A DNA stretch of 64,000 nucleotides from Merluccius polli (Eukaryota > Chordata > Actinopteri > Gadiformes > Merlucciidae): assembly GCA_030340625.1 (NCBI GenBank), contig JAOPHQ010006260.1:1-64000 (forward strand), given 5' to 3'. Positions 1 to 38,706 of this stretch are shown piece after piece. The notes under the pieces are model-generated. The model made no database searches and was not told the DNA's origin. It saw only the letters and a program-made list of their open reading frames with translations. The translations under genes and the position numbers were made by a program. Position 1 is the first letter of the stretch. Each line of letters starts with the position of its first letter.

Positions 1-164
1 AGGCGCTGAAATCCTGTAGTTCCAGAAATATGCTGGGTTGTTTTTCTTTTTTTCTTTTTTGCTGAAACTTGTGAAATGTCTGGCCATCAGCTCAATGCGA
101 TACAAGCTGACGTCAAGACAGACTTTTTTATTAAGAAATCAAATATGAAGCGTTGGTGTTCCAG

Positions 165-1804
165 GGGACCTGCAGTCCTTCAAGAAGCAGGCGTTTGTGC
201 TGAAGGAAGGAGTGGAGTACAAGATAAAGATCAGCTTTAAGGTGAGCGCCGCCCTGGTTACATGGCCTCCCTCGGTGGGAGCTCTTTTGAACAGGAAGTG
301 ACATGTTGTCGATTGTTTTTTATTTTATTTTTGTGCAGGTCCAAAGGGAGATTGTGTCGGGCCTGGTGTACCACCAAGTTATGTCCAGGAAAGGACTGAA
401 CGGTAAGACTGACCGTTCATTGGTTTAAACTAAAGTCTCATCCAAATTCTACTCTCCAGTACAGATATAACTGAGCAGCATCAACATCTCTTTAGGAGCT
501 GCCATTGATGTTTTTGAACAAACAGTTGCTTCTTCTCGCTGTCGTCACACCTAAACCACTTCCAAAAACCATGTAGCTGCCAGTAGTTCCTCTGATTGTG
601 TCCGAACAACTGTTGGTTCGGACACAATCGCATAACTTGAAGCCTGGCCAGACTGATCTCTAGAGCGATCTCTAGAGAGATGAAAAATGTGAATGTTTCG
701 CTTTGTTTCGCTTCATATTTGTTTTCGACCAATCATGAGCCGGGGATCTTAATGCGTGTGATTGTCTACCTGGTGTTTATGTAAAGGGTGTTGAGCTCAC
801 ACTAGTCGACAAAGTCCTTGATGAGCTCCCTGTATTCCCGTTCCCATCAATGAAGGCTGTATCATCAGAGAACTTATGGAGGTGACAGTCGTCCGTGTTA
901 TGTCTGAAGTCTGCATCTGTACAGGAAGGGTGCAGAGCGCCGTCTCCTGTGGGGCCCCTGTGCCGCTCCCTGTGCACAGTGATGAAGCCTCACATACTGT
1001 GGTCCGTTGGTGAGGTAGTCGACGGTCCACGCAACCAGGGGGCAGTCTACTTCCGCTCCTAGCTTCCCCCTGAGCAGCGACGGCTGTATTGTGTTGATGG
1101 AACTAGAAAAGTAAAGACAACATGACCCTCACTGTGCTCTCAATAGGGGAGGGGGGGGGGGGGAGAGGAGGAGAGAGAGACCATCTCCAATAAATGCATC
1201 TTCAAATCAACGTCTTCCTGTGTCGGAGGGCCCCAGCAAAAGCCACTAAGGTGGTGTGCGGCGGGGGTAAACTGCCACAGCATATTGCTGTGATGTATTG
1301 CCTACATTATAATAAGGGACTGTATGTTTTACTAATACATCCGTTGCAGGTGGTATTAGGTGTGCATTGATCTGTATGTGTAATTGCTTAATTGTTTAAT
1401 GCTGTTTAAATCCCAGCCGTTGAAAGAGGCTGAGGTTGGCTTGGCTAGAAGTGTATTGTATAATTCAAATAGACTTGAGTCCGAAGCGAGGGGTGAAAAA
1501 AAACAACTCTGCTACATTCACGCCCGGTGCGCGTTGCTCCATTACAACAATATGATTGTTTCTTTCTTCTGCCGTACTTTTTTCTCCTTTCCTCTGGTGT
1601 GTAGTGGACAAGTCTTCGTACATGGTGGGCAGCTACGGGCCTAAGCCGGGCCAGGAGCTGGAGTACCTCACCCCGCTGGAGGAGGCCCCCAACGGCCTGA
1701 TGGCCCGCGGCACCTACAACATCAAGTCGAAGTTCGTCGACGATGACCGCAACGTCCATCTCGCCTGGGACTGGAACCTCTCCATCAAGAAAGACTGGAA
1801 CTGA
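165..1804 (+). CDS. arhgdia: Rho GDP-dissociation inhibitor (RhoGDI alpha-like), C-terminal exons, 5' partial
   Basis: RhoGDI binds prenylated, GDP-loaded Rho/Rac/Cdc42, takes them off membranes and holds them in the cytosol. Three coding exons are visible: 165-241, 339-402 and 1605-1804 (stop TGA 1802-1804). Each has AG/GT borders and the phases agree. Together they encode the C-terminal part of the immunoglobulin-like fold that holds the geranylgeranyl tail, with family signatures SFKKQ-like start, EGVEYKIKISF, MVGSYGPK, LTPLEEAP, DDDR and the ending IKKDW. The N-terminal switch-binding arm lies before base 1. The ending resembles the alpha and beta forms, not gamma (ARHGDIG ends differently), and linkage to cdr2l and recql5 fits ARHGDIA on human 17q. 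The exact paralogue stays inference. The intron 403-1604 carries a broken LINE fragment. Confidence 0.88.
770..1085 (-). pseudogene. Broken LINE reverse transcriptase fragment
   Basis: On the minus strand this intronic stretch reads as a decayed non-LTR retrotransposon reverse transcriptase. The residues KFSDDTA, matching the catalytic FxDD core of L2/CR1/Rex-like elements, lie near 855-885. A frameshift then moves the match into another frame (EYRELIKDF), and a TAG stop interrupts it where the family usually has tryptophan. Sequence upstream of the core (YLTNGPQYV) also resembles the family. It cannot make an active protein. The clade is not settled. Confidence 0.65.
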
Positions 1805-2034
1805 GTTCCCTCCTCCTCCCTTTCACTGCCCCCCAACCGCCATCTCTCTCTCGCCATCTTCCCCGTGTCGCCCTCTCTCGCTCTCCGTCTTCCCATTGTG
1901 CTGTTTAGGTAACTTCCTTTGTATTTCTTAGTTTGGGAGTGTTTGGTCTTTGCTGCAATGCCATTGGCCTGCATTTGCAGTAGGTCAATGGTGTCAGTGA
2001 CAAGATGTGCACAATCATGGTATCCTGGTTATGT

Positions 2035-2065
<31 letters not shown>

Positions 2066-3290
2066 GTGTATATATGTATGTATATATGTGTGTATGTATA
2101 TATGTATATATACACACCCCCTCCTGAAATCAAAGACTTTGTAAGCCATTTAATCATGTGAGAAAGCAGTCATGTCATACACCCCTAGAACGATAAGATT
2201 CTCAACTTTTTGTTAATTTTAACCATTTTTAGCCAAGTCAAACAATTCCAACAATTCCAACCCCAAACAAAAGAATGATCTTTTTAGCAATCTTTTTCCC
2301 TACACAAACTATACATCATATGAAAGCTGAGACTCTGCTGATTCCAACAGAGGCCAAAAACCATCAAGAACCTCTTTTTCTAGTAACAATCGCAAATGAT
2401 GTCTTACCTTTTGTTGTTTTTGTCATCAAAGTTGTGTTTGATCATTTAAAACCACCGTAAATGGATAATCCAGTGTCTGGGGACTATTTTGAAACCTCCC
2501 AATCATTATAGTAGGTAAGATTGGGTTTCACAGAAAATAGGTCCACTGCCTTCAATTTTATCGCCACCTGGTGGCCGTATAGTGCAATTGCGATGGTTGG
2601 GCTTGGTGTTCAATTCTACTGCCCCTGACCTTTCAATAGAGGGGTCAAATGTTAAAATCGAACAATGGGTTTTCAAGATATTCACCTGTTTGTGTCTCAT
2701 GTTTGTATTGTAATTTCTGCATTGGATTTATTGTTTTTTTTGAAACTGCCTAAACCTATCTCTGAAGAGAATAATGGGATAATAAATCACCGGTTAACTC
2801 TTGATATATCCAGGTAAACTGGTCATCATTGTTGGTGACTACCTAAAACCTTTTAATTCATTTTTTTAAACCAAAATGTATTGTTTTTCACTTTTCCTCA
2901 ACACGTGATTAGCCGCTGGTCTGTGTGAGTTGAGGAACACGACAGCTGGTCTGCAAACCTCCACATCCACCTTTTTCGCAGGCAGTTAAGAGCTGCCGAC
3001 GTGGCCTTTTATGACATGGAAAACCCAATAGAAACCGGGCCCCCGAGCCGTTTGCCTTCAGAACATACTTTTTTTTAATGTATCCAGATTAAGCGAAGTG
3101 TTGCATTTAAAAAAAACAACAAAAAAACAAATTCTGAAATGCCATGTTTAATCTTGAGGTCAGCGCTATAATGTACCTGTATCCAACATATCTCCAGTAC
3201 TATGGATCACCATAGTGCCGTTTTGTTTAATATTTCTATCTGGAGTTTGATGCTTACCTGTGTCAACAATAAATTGTTTGAAATGTGCCT
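1805..3290 (+). other. arhgdia: arhgdia 3' untranslated region with TG/TA microsatellite
   Basis: Sequence after the stop codon has no coding exon. A (GT)n tract at about 2034-2058 passes into GTAT/TA-rich repeat up to about 2116. The first clear canonical polyadenylation signal, AATAAA at 3268-3273, suggests the transcript ends near 3290. The UTR length is inferred from that signal only. Confidence 0.5.
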
Positions 3291-4208
3291 GCATATGGTG
3301 TCAAGCATTAATTTGTACCACTATTAGCATGCTAGCCATAACTGATTTAATCGGAATCTGCTGCTGAATTGAAAACGCACAAGGTTTTGCCAACCTCGCC
3401 AAAGATGTGTTGATTGATAGAAGACTGTTGAATTGTGCCATTGTGTTTGTTTTACAAATTGGAAACCACTTTTAAGTCAACGTAGGCTTTAATTAAAAAC
3501 AATGCATTTGGTGTGTTACAACAAAACATCCAAGCTGATAGAATTTGAGGTTTCTCAGGATGCTCTGGACATTGGCAGTTTCAGCTTCTCTTACGCAGCA
3601 ATGCATGCTGTGTGCATGCTGTGTGTTGTCATGCAATGCATGGCAACACACCTGTTGCCATGATGCATTTTCTGCATTGGGGGGGGGGAGTTAGAAGTCA
3701 GACTCCTCCAGTGGCTTTTTCTCCTCAACACCCCTGGACATGTAAATTAACCCAGCTAACCGTGTGTTATGCCCCTGCAGTGTCAACAGAACAATATTAC
3801 AGGAGCTCTGCTGTCTGGCAGTGTCTTGAGCCTGTAGCACAATATACTCTGTATTGTACACCATCTCATGCAGAGCAAGTCAATGTTGATGGAACAAACT
3901 AGCAAGGCTCCATTATTTAGTTTTTGACCAGCGCCTGTACCTGTGTTCCTAACCCAGCGTCTGTTCATAGATTATGAGGTTAATATCCAATTAGAACTGG
4001 CAATAAGTGGAAGTCTTTCTCCATTAGTGCATCACTCTGTTACGTGAATCACATCCAACACTGGATTGTTATTCATGACAGGAATCCAAACCACTATTTT
4101 AGTGTATTTCAGTAGTAGAAGCAGTAGTAGGAGAGTTTTTACAGTAGCTCAAACACACGGCATTTCACCCTTCTCACAGCAGTCATGTCATGTCGTGACG
4201 TGCACCTT
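3291..4208. other. Convergent intergenic spacer between arhgdia and cdr2l
   Basis: The two genes point at each other here. I see no gene; there is a small TGCATG-rich repetitive patch at about 3600-3665 and a short G run near 3680. A reverse-strand AATAAA (TTTATT at 4209-4214) is a plausible cdr2l polyadenylation signal, giving cdr2l a 3' UTR of roughly 360 bases. Confidence 0.45.
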
Positions 4209-4572
4209 TTTTATTTTCAAGGAATTTGAATTAGCAAGTGCACACTCCGGCAGCTAAACATCCCAACATTTCTAATCAAACACTAAAATCAGACCTTGGG
4301 AACGGCACCATCTAGGCACCAATTTAGAACCAATCACAAACAGCAATTGTATAACCTCTGTCGCTTCTGTTACCATTTAGTTACTCTTCAAAACATGACC
4401 CAAACAAACAAACAAACAAGCAAGCAAGCACCATCCTACACAGTGAGGGGAGTCGGATCGAGTACAATAAGAAGCCTGGTCCGCTTGTACAACTCATGGC
4501 GTTTGGCTGCCATGGAGCGACGTTGGCGTAGCGGCCATTATCCAGGAGGAGGAGATCCCGTCCTGCTGGGTC

Positions 4573-17339
<12,767 letters not shown>

Positions 17340-17350
<11 letters not shown>

Positions 17351-17480
17351 CCAGGATGCCCGCCGTCGTAACGATGGAGACGTGGACCCAAGGCGCCCGG
17401 GAAGCCGAGCACGCGCCTCGCGCCGCGCGCAGCCGCAGATGGTGACGCCCTTTCCACTGTATGCCGCGCGCTGGGAGAAA
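17340..17480 (-). promoter_or_regulatory. cdr2l: GC-rich start region of cdr2l
   Basis: The DNA just upstream of the cdr2l start (minus strand) is rich in CG dinucleotides, including gcgcctcgcgccgcgcgcag at about 17411-17430, with no TATA box seen. This fits a CpG-island promoter. The transcription start is not determined. Confidence 0.45.
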
Positions 17481-17959
17481 AAACACGTCAACGACGCCCT
17501 ACCGGGTTTACACCTGCTTTGCTTGCTTACTTACTTACACACGCTTACTTTCAGCGCGTCAATGATATCAAATAGCGTTCATTCATACATGGATATATAT
17601 ATATTTTGTGTTTGCTCCGGCTTTATAGCTAGAAGAAGCTAATTCAGCCACATCTTCTCCGTGCACGTGCGCTAGCTGGCTAGATGATGTCATTGTATTC
17701 ATGTTTTCCGAGCGCTGTGCGTGACGTAGAGGCCGTCAGCTGTTTGCCGACACGCCCCCTTCCGAGGGAGACATCTCCTCTGCACCCCGATCGGCATTGT
17801 TCACAGTTGTACACACATAAAGTGAGATGTAGTGCGACTGTACATGACCAAACATTAATCACAATACGGGATGTCCCACACCGTGGCGTTTACAGCAATA
17901 GATTTTTTATTGTAGAAAACAGCACTTTAATATTGCAGAAGTTGGTTTCCCATTAGTGC

Positions 17960-18537
17960 TTAATGGACCACTTTATTTCCTAATGAGCGAGTGGAGAGTG
18001 GAGACAGGACCTTGTAGACGGGCAGTGTTTCCATAAACAGGCACTCATGGCTGATCCCTTTCAACAAACGAAAACATAATACAGCACACATCTCTAAATG
18101 TCAACGGGGAATCCTATAGGAACCAACATGAAGACGCTAACCTCGATGGACTGCACTGGAACGTCCAACACAGCCTTTAAATAAAATAAGCAATTGGCCG
18201 TGTTGAACCGCGTCAACTCTGCTGCTCTACATAACGTTTCATTTGGCTTCAAAACGTGCCAGGGTTAAAGCAGCTGCCAGCAACAACAAGCACTAGCAAG
18301 ACAAACCTCCTTCTGTGTCAGCCCTGCTGCCGTGCTAATTATTCAACCACAGGTCTGGCTAATGTCCGTCTATATTTGTGTGCACAGTGATGCACTTTGC
18401 TTGGCTTTCCCATCGTATACAGTGTAGATGTTTCTTAGCAGCAAAAGGGGGGGGGGGGGGGGGGGGGGTGACGCTTCTTGCTTCAAGAAGCAAGAGGAGG
18501 CACTGATGAGGAAAACCACTGATGAGGCCATCCATCA
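17960..18537 (-). other. recql5: recql5 3' untranslated region
   Basis: After the recql5 stop the minus strand runs to an AATAAA (TTTATT on plus at about 17969-17974), the likely polyadenylation signal. It includes a G run of about 23 bases at 18447-18469 (C run in the transcript). The remaining spacer up to the cdr2l start is roughly 500 bases. Confidence 0.5.
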
Positions 18538-31935
<13,398 letters not shown>

Positions 31936-32989
31936 TTGTGATCTTGTGTGAAAGTTATGTAGCCCTCTTGGCATCAAACTTCTCTCAATGGGTCGCAGGA
32001 AGATGACATCATTGCTGCATTCATGAACGGCTAGACGCTAGTAAGTGGATTCGGAACCGTCGCGAACCTCTTTCTGTTCACCTCAAAGGCATAATATTAC
32101 TATACTATATTATACAATTATTATAATATTTTTTTAGGTTAAATAAACGCCCTCAAACCACAACGCTGCCAGGAGCCATGTGTTCATGTTTTGCATTGGA
32201 AAGAGCAACAACAGCTGTGATTGGACCACCGGTCCTCATGAGTCATACGGTACACGCCTTCAGGATGACGAAGAATACACACAGCAACGTTTTGATTCAG
32301 TCCGTGGACCACATCTATTCATTCATTCAAAAGAAAAGGTTTGTAAAAAAAAAAAAAAAAACCTTAATGAAATCTTATTTTAAAATCTGAAAAGCGCAAC
32401 TCTGGCATAGATCTACTGAGAATGTAACGATTATAAATTATATCATTTCCCCTGCAACCAAAGGTTGCTTTTGGCTGACTACTGCATATCCTCATTTTAT
32501 ATTAATCATTTTAATAATTCATAGTTTGATTTGTGCCCAGCGATTGCATTATTTCAGGTAGCTAAAATGAACTGTTACACCAACCACAGCCCAATAGACC
32601 AAACAGGGAACACACATTCATATTTTTTTTTATTTCTTATTCACAGAAAGTGCATTGTTACTGCAGGGTTAATATTGCACAGTATGTGGAATGAATACTC
32701 AAGTGTTCTTTACATGTTATGAAAATACAGGTACATGTGTGTGATCAACGTTTGCATTTAAATTTTAAGTGGGAATGAGGTACTAGCAACAACGCTAATG
32801 CAGCAGCACTGAAGGTGGTTACACAGAGTAGCTATTATATCTTCTGGCTTAATGGTGGTCTTTTACAGCAAAGGATGTCTGGATTATACTGAATACTTAA
32901 GATAAGAGTCATGTGTGTCATCTGATCCCTACTGGAGCAGCGAAGAGAAGAATCAAAAGAAGCGAAAGGCCTTAAAAAGGTTGGAGACC
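31936..32989. other. Spacer between recql5 start and the SPRY gene
   Basis: No gene is visible. It holds the recql5 promoter and 5' UTR (no TATA box noted) and the 3' UTR of the upstream SPRY gene, with a reverse-strand AATAAA at about 32629-32634. A run of A at 32345-32360 is the only repeat of note. Confidence 0.45.
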
Positions 32990-35900
32990 TCAGGGCCAGA
33001 TGCAGGAGACAGGGCAGAGGCAGTTGGACCTAATGACCGGAGCGCGGATCACCAGGTCCTCGACGATCTCCACCGTGCCGAACAGCGGGTAGAGCTTCTC
33101 TGCGCCGAAGCCCTCGTTGTAGGTGTAGATGTGGGCGTGGGTGTCCACGTCGTAGAAGGACAGCTGGCCATGGTCGTGGTCCAGGTGGACGCCCACCCTG
33201 CGGGGGATGAGGCCCGGTGGCAGCGCGGTGTAGGGCACGGTCAGGGCCTTCAGCTCGCTGCCGCGCTCCAGTCGCAGGGTCAGGTAGCCCGTGTTGGTGT
33301 TCAGGGACTTGAAGCCCTTCCTCAGGGCCGACTCCCGGGCCACGCCCAGCCTCCAGTCGCGCTCGCCGACCTCTACCTCCCAGTAGCGGCGGCCAGAGGC
33401 GAAGCCCTCCGCGCCCATGGCGCACCACCAGCCGTCGAAGCGCTGGTGGTAGTTGGCCACGTCGCTCCTCTGGAAGCCGCAGCGCATGCGCTTGTCGTTG
33501 CCGGTGATCAGCAGGTCGGGGTTGGCGGTGTCCAGGTCAAGGGTCACTTCCACTGATGTGGTAGAAAAAGACATTGGTAAAGAACCCCATTCCAAAAATG
33601 CATTCATAAAATGATATTGTTCATATTCATATTAACACTATTATTAATAAAAACAATAACAAGGTACCTGCAGAGTCGGAGATCCACTCCCAAACTGTAG
33701 CATAAAGTACAAAATACTATGGTTAGTATTATTCTATTACACGGCTGTTTTTAACATTGTAGATGTAACAAAAGCATAAGTGTATAAATCATAGCAGTCT
33801 CCCTGCTCAGCTGTTCACTTACTTGAGTGTGGAATGTAGCGGACGGCTCCTGAAGTTTAAAAGAAAGAAGAACAGGAGATCATAGGTCAGTAAATGTACA
33901 GAAAAGAATAACACAGAATATACAGTAACCGATCAGTCCTATACACACCAATTTTCTGAGTCCTTTGTTTCCAGATAAACCACTGCTGAGGTATTGTCTC
34001 CTGTAGAAAAACAGAAACATGTTAGCGACGTAAAAAAAGACAGACTGACCAACATTTGACATGTTATTGAATGAAATGACTGCAGAGTACAAATACGCAG
34101 TTAACTGTACTTTGTGAGTAATATGTATACAATAGATCAAGCTTCCATACCTTCTCCAAGCTTTGGCAGATGAGGGTCCACATGACCAGCTCCATAGCGG
34201 TCAGCAGGTTGGGCATACGGCCCCAACGCCAGGCAGAATGCAGGTCCTCAAGCACCTTTGCCACGGGCTCCCCGGGCCACACGCTTTGCTACACACACAA
34301 GCATGAGTATGAGTTGATGGTTGATTAGATGGGTCAATTGTTAACCTGATAAGCTTGTTCAAGCAAACCGTACAAGGGAAGTTCACAAGGGAAACATTCT
34401 GCTGTATTATTATAACTAAAGTTACTAAAATGATGAAATATATTGGTCCTGCTGTCATCTCACCTCCGGCTGGGCCCTCAGGTCCTTGGTCCAGTTGAGG
34501 ATGATGGTTTTGGCCTTTTGTAGGCCCTCCTCGTCATTCAGGTCTTGCTCACTGAGCTCAGGCATCTCTGGCCAGCCATCGCTCTGCATTGGCTTTTTCT
34601 GGAGGAGCACGACGTGGTGAAAGGTTCCACATTTCAAGTGTGCACGATTCCCAACAGTTTTGTTTCTAGGTAAATAAATAAATAAATAATAAGTGTGTTT
34701 CTCTACGGCTCTAATCCGGCTACCTTGCTCTCCAGCATGAAAGCCCACTCCAGGATAAAAGCCTTGCAGAGCACAACGGGCCAGGTGTCTTCCTGGTTCC
34801 AAACCTGTTCCAAAACCCCAGACCTCTGCAAGAGGAACAAGCAAGGAAAACAGCCTTAGAAGTAAGCATTGCTACACACATTTCTATAAATAAGACTAAA
34901 AACCAGCAATCCCAGTCCACTGTTGATGTTGAGTCAGAAGTACACTCTACTTGAATGTTGTTGATTATTATGTCTAGGACATCTTACTCGTGAACATGAG
35001 CATCTCTTATAGACTCGACTCCACCCACCCTATGTCAAGGTTAACCAATAAACAATGGTCAATTAAGGTGTCATGCACTGTCCTAACCAATAAGCAAACA
35101 TTACAAAGTACATCACGCTCTGATCACACGTTGCTGATGCTGCAGTTCACTCTTTTAACACCACAGTTTTGCTTTGCGGAAATTGACCTTCAACTACAGA
35201 GTCGAATATAGCGAGTTATTTCTCCATTTTCAGATTAGGAGTAATGCTCTGACATCAGTCACTGCTATTTTTCAGCCAGCAGCAGTAACAGTAGCATGCA
35301 GTAATGCTACAATAGTGCAGTAGCATTAAGTAATGAATACTGATGCACTCCATCTTGCGGTTGCTAACGCTAGCATTTACCTGGCATACTCGGCTGAGGT
35401 CTCGAGCCAGATCCACCACAAACAGCTGGTTCTCCTCCAGGGGTTCCCTCTTCTCATCCTTCGCTCTTTTACGGGACTCCTGTGGATTATAAATATAGCA
35501 AAAATAAATTGTTAGGTAGCTGATGGAGAAAGAGAGAAATCCCAAAAAACAGGAATGAATGGAAGCCAATGAAGAGTGGGTTTCGCAAGTAACAACCTAC
35601 AGAGGACACAGAGGCGACTTGATCAAAATGCACATTGTGCTTTTTTCCCCCCTGTGTAAGCAGTTAGCTGCCAGCTCTCTCATATAGCCTCTGCGCCTCA
35701 TCTAATATTCCTCCACACCCTCCCTCTGCAATGGCCAGAGGATATTGGCAATAGGCTAAATGCTAATCCCCTCTGTTATCACTATTAATAGCCCCTTTAG
35801 GAAATAGATATCACATTTTGATCCCCATTGAAATAAAATACATGTGCGCATATTTGCTTGTGCATGTATTTATGTTCGCTGTATATCAAGACATGAAAAC

Positions 35901-36381
35901 CTTGAGTTTGGCGGTAATGTTCTTGGCCGGTTCGACCATGAAGTGGAAACATTGCATCATACTGGCAGGTTTTCAGTGGGAAGCTAGGAGAGAAGGAACA
36001 TTATACATTAGATGTGATGTAATGAATTATGAATTAATGATAAGACTAGCTGGATTGTATTGTCTGGGGGGTTTTAAGTGTCTGGCTGCATTATATTAAT
36101 ATATGAATATATTCAACAATAAAGTTAACACAAATCATAAAAATGTGCAGTGTCCTCTGTTGTAACGCAACGTATCTAGCAGCCGTGTATATGGACACAG
36201 AGCCGCTGTTTGGGGTTATAACACAATAACAGCATGTGTCATCCTAGATTCACGTCAATCATTGCCGAACCTAGAAATTAAATAGTTATCAGTGAGTGAG
36301 ACAGGAAGGAGACAGAGCTTTGTTTCTGAGCTGTGGACATCTGCTCAAACGTGTGCACCACACTCACACACAGACAGACAG

Positions 36382-36462
<81 letters not shown>

Positions 36463-37477
36463 CACTGTTAAGCCCCCCAGTGAGGACTCAGAGGATGTGG
36501 CCATGAGAGAGAGGAGCACTGCTGACCTCTTCTCTCCTCCTCTCTCCTCCTCCTCGTTGGTCTGGTTTATCTCTAGAACTGACAGTATTTTTTTTTATTG
36601 TATGCACACACACAACAATTATATATATAGAGTCTGTCTGCTTGAGCAAGATAAGGTGTGGTGCATGTTGGCAAACCCCCTCTACTTAGGTTTTCTGCAG
36701 TTTTCGAACTGAAAAATGACACACTACGTGTCAGTTATTATCAGGGAAGGAATATTTGTAATTGTATCAAAATCTGCTTTATATAGCTAAGCTACTACAA
36801 ATACAGTTCTTGTCATCCTACACAGATACATTTGGAAAATAGTGATTCATTATTAGTGAATGCATTTTTCCCCCCCTGCAGTTTTACTGCCTATAAGGCT
36901 ATATGCTTGTCTCGGGGGAAACATGACTACGCAGGATCCACAATGACAGACAGCAGATGAAATCCTCCACTGCGCACAAGGTCTCCAAACCAAGCAGCTC
37001 CTATGACTTTGCGGTAGTCTTTTATTATTGACGCAGCATTAAACCCGCACAACACTGCAATATCATTTATGTACAACATCATTTACGGTCATGCAATAAT
37101 ATCTATAGGCCTATTGGCATATACTAACCATGGTGGCATGACTCGAAAACTAAATGAATTGGAAATCGGATTGCCATATTAAGATATTCAATAATAAAAA
37201 TAAAACAAATAGATCCTAAATACTGATGATATATTTAAGCCTATTATCCCCATGTGATGCAAAACCCTACCTTTGTCAGAGCTTGGAAACGACTTGCTTG
37301 GTCCTCCGCCTGCGAAGACAACTGTCCGCCCGGTGCGTGTGAGTGTATACTGCAGTGTCTGACCTTGTTTACATACAACACTTGGCCACTTCTGGTCGGC
37401 CTTCTTCGGCTATTTCCGTCACTGGAAAGGTGTACCGGTACACTCAAGCGGCCATGTTTGTGAGGTCTGAGGTGCAT
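32990..37477 (-). CDS. SPRY/B30.2 domain protein with helical N-terminal region, unrecognised
   Basis: Nine phase-consistent exons on the minus strand: 37477-37271, 35479-35381, 34825-34724, 34598-34464, 34288-34151, 34000-33949, 33849-33823, 33694-33668 and 33552-32990, giving 449 residues. The last exon is a typical PRY-SPRY domain: VTLDLDTANPDLLI, GRRYWEVEVGERDWRLGVAR, GYLTLRL, RRVGVHLDHDHGQLSFYD, and a C-terminal LYPLFGTVE. The middle exons are probably helical and tryptophan-rich (VVDLARDL, EDTWPVVLCKAFILEWAF, WPGEPVAKVLEDLHSAWRWG). There is no RING, B-box, signal peptide or membrane segment, so it is not a standard TRIM or butyrophilin. SPRY domains bind proteins; the partner here is unknown. 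The first exon (start 37477) is the weakest part: its first 69 residues are basic and low in hydrophobics and could be partly non-coding. I could not name an orthologue. Confidence 0.75.
36387..36460. repeat. (CA)n microsatellite in the SPRY gene's first intron
   Basis: About 74 bp of CA repeat. The rest of the intron (35480-37270) shows no other feature. Confidence 0.95.
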
Positions 37478-37592
37478 TTATCGTCAGAGTGAATGGAGGC
37501 GGCCACGCTGCCTCATCGGATAGATACGGCTATTATATAATAGGGTTAACACCCCTCCCGAGGCATGAACAACCCCACGTCCTGAAGCAGTT

Positions 37593-37865
37593 ACACTTTA
37601 CATTACGGTGTCCTTGTTACCGTGTAAGTAACTACTGTGCAATAAACAACGTAGCGACATGTAACAGCATGTAGGCCTACTTAATATGTAATACCATTAT
37701 GGAACAGCGTGCAGCTACACAGTGTGGTTAGGGTCAGGGGTTAAGGCATTAGGGTAGGGTTGGGGAATACTACATATAAGTACATGCTGTTACAGGTGGT
37801 TTGGCCTACATTGCTTATTACGTGTGTAATTACACGGTAACAAGGACACTGCGATTGTAAAGTGT
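37593..37865. mobile_element. Foldback MITE, 273 bp
   Basis: Ends acactttacattacggtgtc and its counterpart (reverse-read acactttacaatcgcagtgt) are inverted repeats, sharing ccttgttaccgtgtaa. Further inside, tgtaacagcatgta and its reverse complement tacatgctgttaca pair as well, so the arms extend over 100 bases with gaps. Non-coding. Confidence 0.75.
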
Positions 37866-38334
37866 TTACTGTTAGGTCTTTCACAGCCCGGTTTCCTCGT
37901 GTAGATCAGGTCAGCTGGGTCACTGCACTCGACCTTCCTCCGTCTCTGGGTCCCCGAGCGGCACTCCTGGAGGTCATGTCTGCTCGAATGCACCTCCCAC
38001 CCTCCTGAGCCCACCGCTCTGCATCCCCATGTTGGGACAGTAAAAGCATGGTTGTTGTATCTGTCGTCCACGGTTGTCATGCAGAGGGGTCGGTCACAAC
38101 GTCTTTCCGTGTTCGAGTCCCTGGGCTGTTATTTCAGTGTGTGAGGTTAAATGATGCTAGCTAGGCCGTTGTTGCCCACACCTGGCCCAGGTATATCTTA
38201 CCTGCCTCTGGAAGGAATGGGACTTGGAAAGTTTCATCCCTCAGCCCAGGCTTATGTATAGTAAAAGAGTATACATTTGCTACTGAACTGAGGATGACAA
38301 AGCTCTGCATGGTGGAACCTGCAGATGTGCCCTG

Positions 38335-38706
38335 CTGATGTGAGGACTGCAGAGTCCATCACCTGCTTCCGCAAGAGACTCAAGACCCGCCTGTTCAGAG
38401 CTCACCTGGACTCTGCTTAGCCTCCGTCCTCTACTAGCCCTCCCCTTCCCCTTCCCATTAAAAAAAACAAAAAAATAATATTTTAGCACTTATCTCTGTT
38501 GTATACTAGCAATGGGTTAACATAGCAATTGGGTGTGCTTGAAACTCGTTCTTGTGAAATCCTTATTGATAGCGATTTACTGTTGTACTTTCTTCTGACA
38601 AATGTACTTATTGTAAGTCGCTTTGGACAAAAGCATCTGCTAAATGCCCTAAATGTAAATGTAAAGCGATCCAGCAAGGAAGAGGTTAGGGTTAGGGTTA
38701 GGGTAT
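38335..38706 (+). mobile_element. LINE 3' end plus telomere-like repeat
   Basis: A coding remnant (plus-strand SITCFRKRLKTRLFRAHL then stop) is followed by the common fish LINE/SINE tail (gtaagtcgctttggacaaaa, gcatctgctaaatgccctaa). Just after, ggttagggttagggttaggg at about 38685-38704 is a short interstitial telomere-type repeat. Confidence 0.75.

Noticed and set aside
32915..33556. Plus-strand 213-codon frame
   Set aside because: Antisense of the SPRY exon; the conserved PRY-SPRY motifs are on the minus strand.
37790..38080. Minus-strand 96-codon frame as an upstream exon of the SPRY gene
   Set aside because: It overlaps the MITE end, has no RING or B-box pattern and no clear donor.
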